A model generated the notes under the pieces. It searched no databases. It was not told the origin of the DNA and was given only the letters and a program-made list of their open reading frames with translations. From Xenorhabdus mauleonii (GTDB taxonomy: Bacteria > Pseudomonadota > Gammaproteobacteria > Enterobacterales > Enterobacteriaceae): a stretch of 64,000 nucleotides of DNA. Shown piece by piece: positions 62,691-64,000 of this stretch. Positions within the stretch are counted from its first letter, which is position 1. Each line of letters starts with the position of its first letter. The stretch covers positions 1-64,000 of the forward strand of contig NZ_FORG01000003.1 in the NCBI RefSeq assembly GCF_900113945.1, in the 5' to 3' direction. The position numbers and the translations under genes were made by a program.

Positions 62691-64000
62691 CTATTGGGCA
62701 TGTTTCTGTGCAAGTTGGCGTTCCAGTTGCTCTTTGCCGTAGAGATAAGGTTCAGGCCACTGAATATGTGTCCAACCGTATCTGGCGCACTCACGCAATA
62801 ACCAAGCCGCATCAGATAAAAATGGGCGTGACAAGGCACAGAGATCGGCACGGCCAGAAGCAATGATGCTGTTGATTTGGTCAGCATCTGTAATGGCACC
62901 GACGGCAATAACAGGGACTCTGCCTTCATTGCGAATGCGATCCGCCATTGGGGTTTGGTACATGCGTCCGTAAATGGGTTGCTGTTTTGTGGAAACTTCA
63001 CCTGTAGAGCAATCGATGATATCCACCCCTGCCTCATGGAAATAGCGGCTGATAGCCACTGCTTCATCAACTGTGGTTCCCCCGTCAAGCCAGTCCGTGG
63101 CAGAGATCCGCACAGATATCGGCAAATCAGCGGGCCACACTTCACGTACCGCGTTAAAGACCGCCAGCGGAAAGCGCAGGCGATTTTCCAGTGAACCGCC
63201 ATATTCATCAGTACGCTGATTAGTCAGCGGCGAAATAAAGCTGGAGAGTAAGTAGCCGTGGGCAGCTTGAATTTCCAGCCAGTCAAAATCCGCCTCTATG
63301 GCACGCCGTGTTGCAGACACAAACTGATCAATAATTTCACCCATCTGTGCCTCGGTCATTGCCTCCGGCACTTGTGAAATTCCCGGGAGATAAGGCACTT
63401 CTGACGCGGAAATCAAAGGCCAGTTGCCTTCGGCCAGCGGATGATCCGACTGCTCCCATCCCCGCTGGGTTGATCCCCGGCTTCCTGCGTGCCCCAGTTG
63501 AATGCCTATCCGGGCATGAGTGTGCTGATGGACAAAATCAGTAATTGCCTTCCACGCCTGCACTTGTTTGTCATTCCACAAACCCGTGCAAGCTGGCGTA
63601 ACACGCGCCTGTGGTGAAATTGCCGTCATTTCGGCAATGACCAACCCCGCTCCGCCCTGTGCCCTGCTGCCCAGATAAACTTGATGGAACAGCCCGGGAA
63701 CGCCATCTTCTGCGCTATACAGAAGTGTCGGAGACACAACGACGCGATTTTTTAAAACAACGTTCCGTACCTTATAAGGTGTCAGCAAAGGCGGAACGAA
63801 TTCAGAAGAATCACCGGCCTGTTGAGTAAACCAATCCTCATAATTTTTCAGCCATGTTTTATCCCTCAGCCGCAGGTTTTCATGCGAGATGCGCTGCGAG
63901 CGCGTCAGCAGCGAATAGGCAAATTGCTCCGGTGAAAAGTTTTCATAGCGCATCACGTTTTCAAACCATTCCGTTGAATTACGCGCGGCATTCTGGATTT
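62691..64000 (-). CDS. Bifunctional salicylyl-CoA 5-hydroxylase-type flavoprotein, C-terminal part (runs off the right edge)
   Basis: The frame stays open from the stop at 62691 to the right edge. The first visible residues are [20 protein letters not shown] then [20 protein letters not shown], which is the linker region of salicylyl-CoA or 2-aminobenzoyl-CoA monooxygenase/reductases, followed by a complete old-yellow-enzyme domain ([48 protein letters not shown]). The FAD monooxygenase half must lie beyond the window. An internal ATG at 63956 would give a stand-alone reductase but the conserved upstream residues argue for the fusion. Would turn salicylyl-CoA into gentisyl-CoA, feeding the dioxygenase downstream. 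Confidence 0.82.
   Translation of the reverse strand, partial: IQNAARNSTEWFENVMRYENFSPEQFAYSLLTRSQRISHENLRLRDKTWLKNYEDWFTQQAGDSSEFVPPLLTPYKVRNVVLKNRVVVSPTLLYSAEDGVPGLFHQVYLGSRAQGGAGLVIAEMTAISPQARVTPACTGLWNDKQVQAWKAITDFVHQHTHARIGIQLGHAGSRGSTQRGWEQSDHPLAEGNWPLISASEVPYLPGISQVPEAMTEAQMGEIIDQFVSATRRAIEADFDWLEIQAAHGYLLSSFISPLTNQRTDEYGGSLENRLRFPLAVFNAVREVWPADLPISVRISATDWLDGGTTVDEAVAISRYFHEAGVDIIDCSTGEVSTKQQPIYGRMYQTPMADRIRNEGRVPVIAVGAITDADQINSIIASGRADLCALSRPFLSDAAWLLRECARYGWTHIQWPEPYLYGKEQLERQLAQKHAQ

Noticed and set aside
62636-63208. 190-codon minus-strand frame inside the flavoprotein gene
   Set aside because: It overlaps the well-supported old-yellow-enzyme domain in another phase and has no domain features.
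1-64000. CRISPR arrays, rRNA or tRNA genes
   Set aside because: No regularly spaced repeats and no rRNA or cloverleaf-forming sequence were noticed by eye; tRNAs cannot be fully excluded without a scan.

Overview
The window looks like a chromosomal stretch of an entomopathogenic enterobacterium of the Morganellaceae, most likely Xenorhabdus or a close relative. The reasons are enterobacterial orthologues (YqhA, YgfF, TnaA, SpeF, Bax, GntRKU, chitobiose/cellobiose PTS) with long A/T-rich gaps, copies of a dispersed repeat ending in CTTGAA.(N)GACGGGTATA that I associate with Xenorhabdus/Photorhabdus intergenic regions, and an accessory-gene style (ter cluster, toxin/immunity debris, subtilase autotransporter). 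The genus call is from memory of gene and repeat style, not from a search.

Layout. 0-1.4 kb: decayed island edge with remnants of a P4-type integrase, a DMT transporter and an alpha/beta hydrolase. 2.2-3.7 kb: a DapA-like aldolase and a DUF2798 gene broken by one amber codon. 4.35-10.5 kb: a compact, A/T-rich cluster of a Bcr/CflA exporter, a DRE-TIM aldolase, an alpha/beta-hydrolase fold protein lacking its catalytic residues, an isopropylmalate/isocitrate-type dehydrogenase fused to a CinA-like domain, an RraA-type aldolase and a DUF6282 metal-hydrolase-like protein. I do not recognise this combination; it is the best candidate for an undescribed pathway. 10.6-13.7 kb: subtilase autotransporter. 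14.1-14.7 kb: yqhA.

14.7-23.8 kb is a tellurite/stress (ter) locus: TerW, a four-gene leftward operon (CitE-like lyase, PRTase/StiP protein, HAD phosphatase, PRTase-TRSP protein) predicted in the literature to make a nucleoside-like metabolite, and a rightward terZABCD operon. Between the operons are three copies of an 11-bp dyad (TCATAWTATGA) that I propose as TerW operators. XpaC-TelA genes at 29.3-31.6 kb probably belong to the same stress response. Around them lie an orphan FimB-like recombinase, tnaA, a SymE-like protein and ygfF. 33.1-38.0 kb: Bax glucosaminidase followed by an MBOAT-SGNH-SGNH acylation operon, perhaps for peptidoglycan O-acetylation.

38.1-45.1 kb: gluconate genes gntK-gntU are separated from their regulator gntR by about 4 kb of toxin/immunity debris: tandem copies of a lipoprotein gene (one intact, one frameshifted in a G8/G9 tract, one relic), an effector tail, and a broken GH19 lysozyme-like gene with a small periplasmic partner. 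45.3-49.8 kb: chb-type PTS operon with a LacI regulator and a palindromic operator. 50-53.5 kb: LysR remnant cut by a repeat element, speF, a VOC protein. 53.9-57.2 kb: overlapping operon of a beta-barrel protein, a POTRA-less Omp85-type barrel and a DUF4056 lipoprotein. 58-64 kb: leftward aromatic-catabolism operon (salicylyl-CoA 5-hydroxylase type flavoprotein running off the window end, gentisate dioxygenase, FAH-family hydrolase, nitrilase, maleate-isomerase-type racemase, MarR), consistent with salicyl/gentisyl compounds being broken to pyruvate and fumarate.

Two copies of a hairpin-bearing repeat (28.4 and 50.4 kb) keep identical length and flanks while their stems differ by compensatory base-pair changes, which points to selection on the folded structure.
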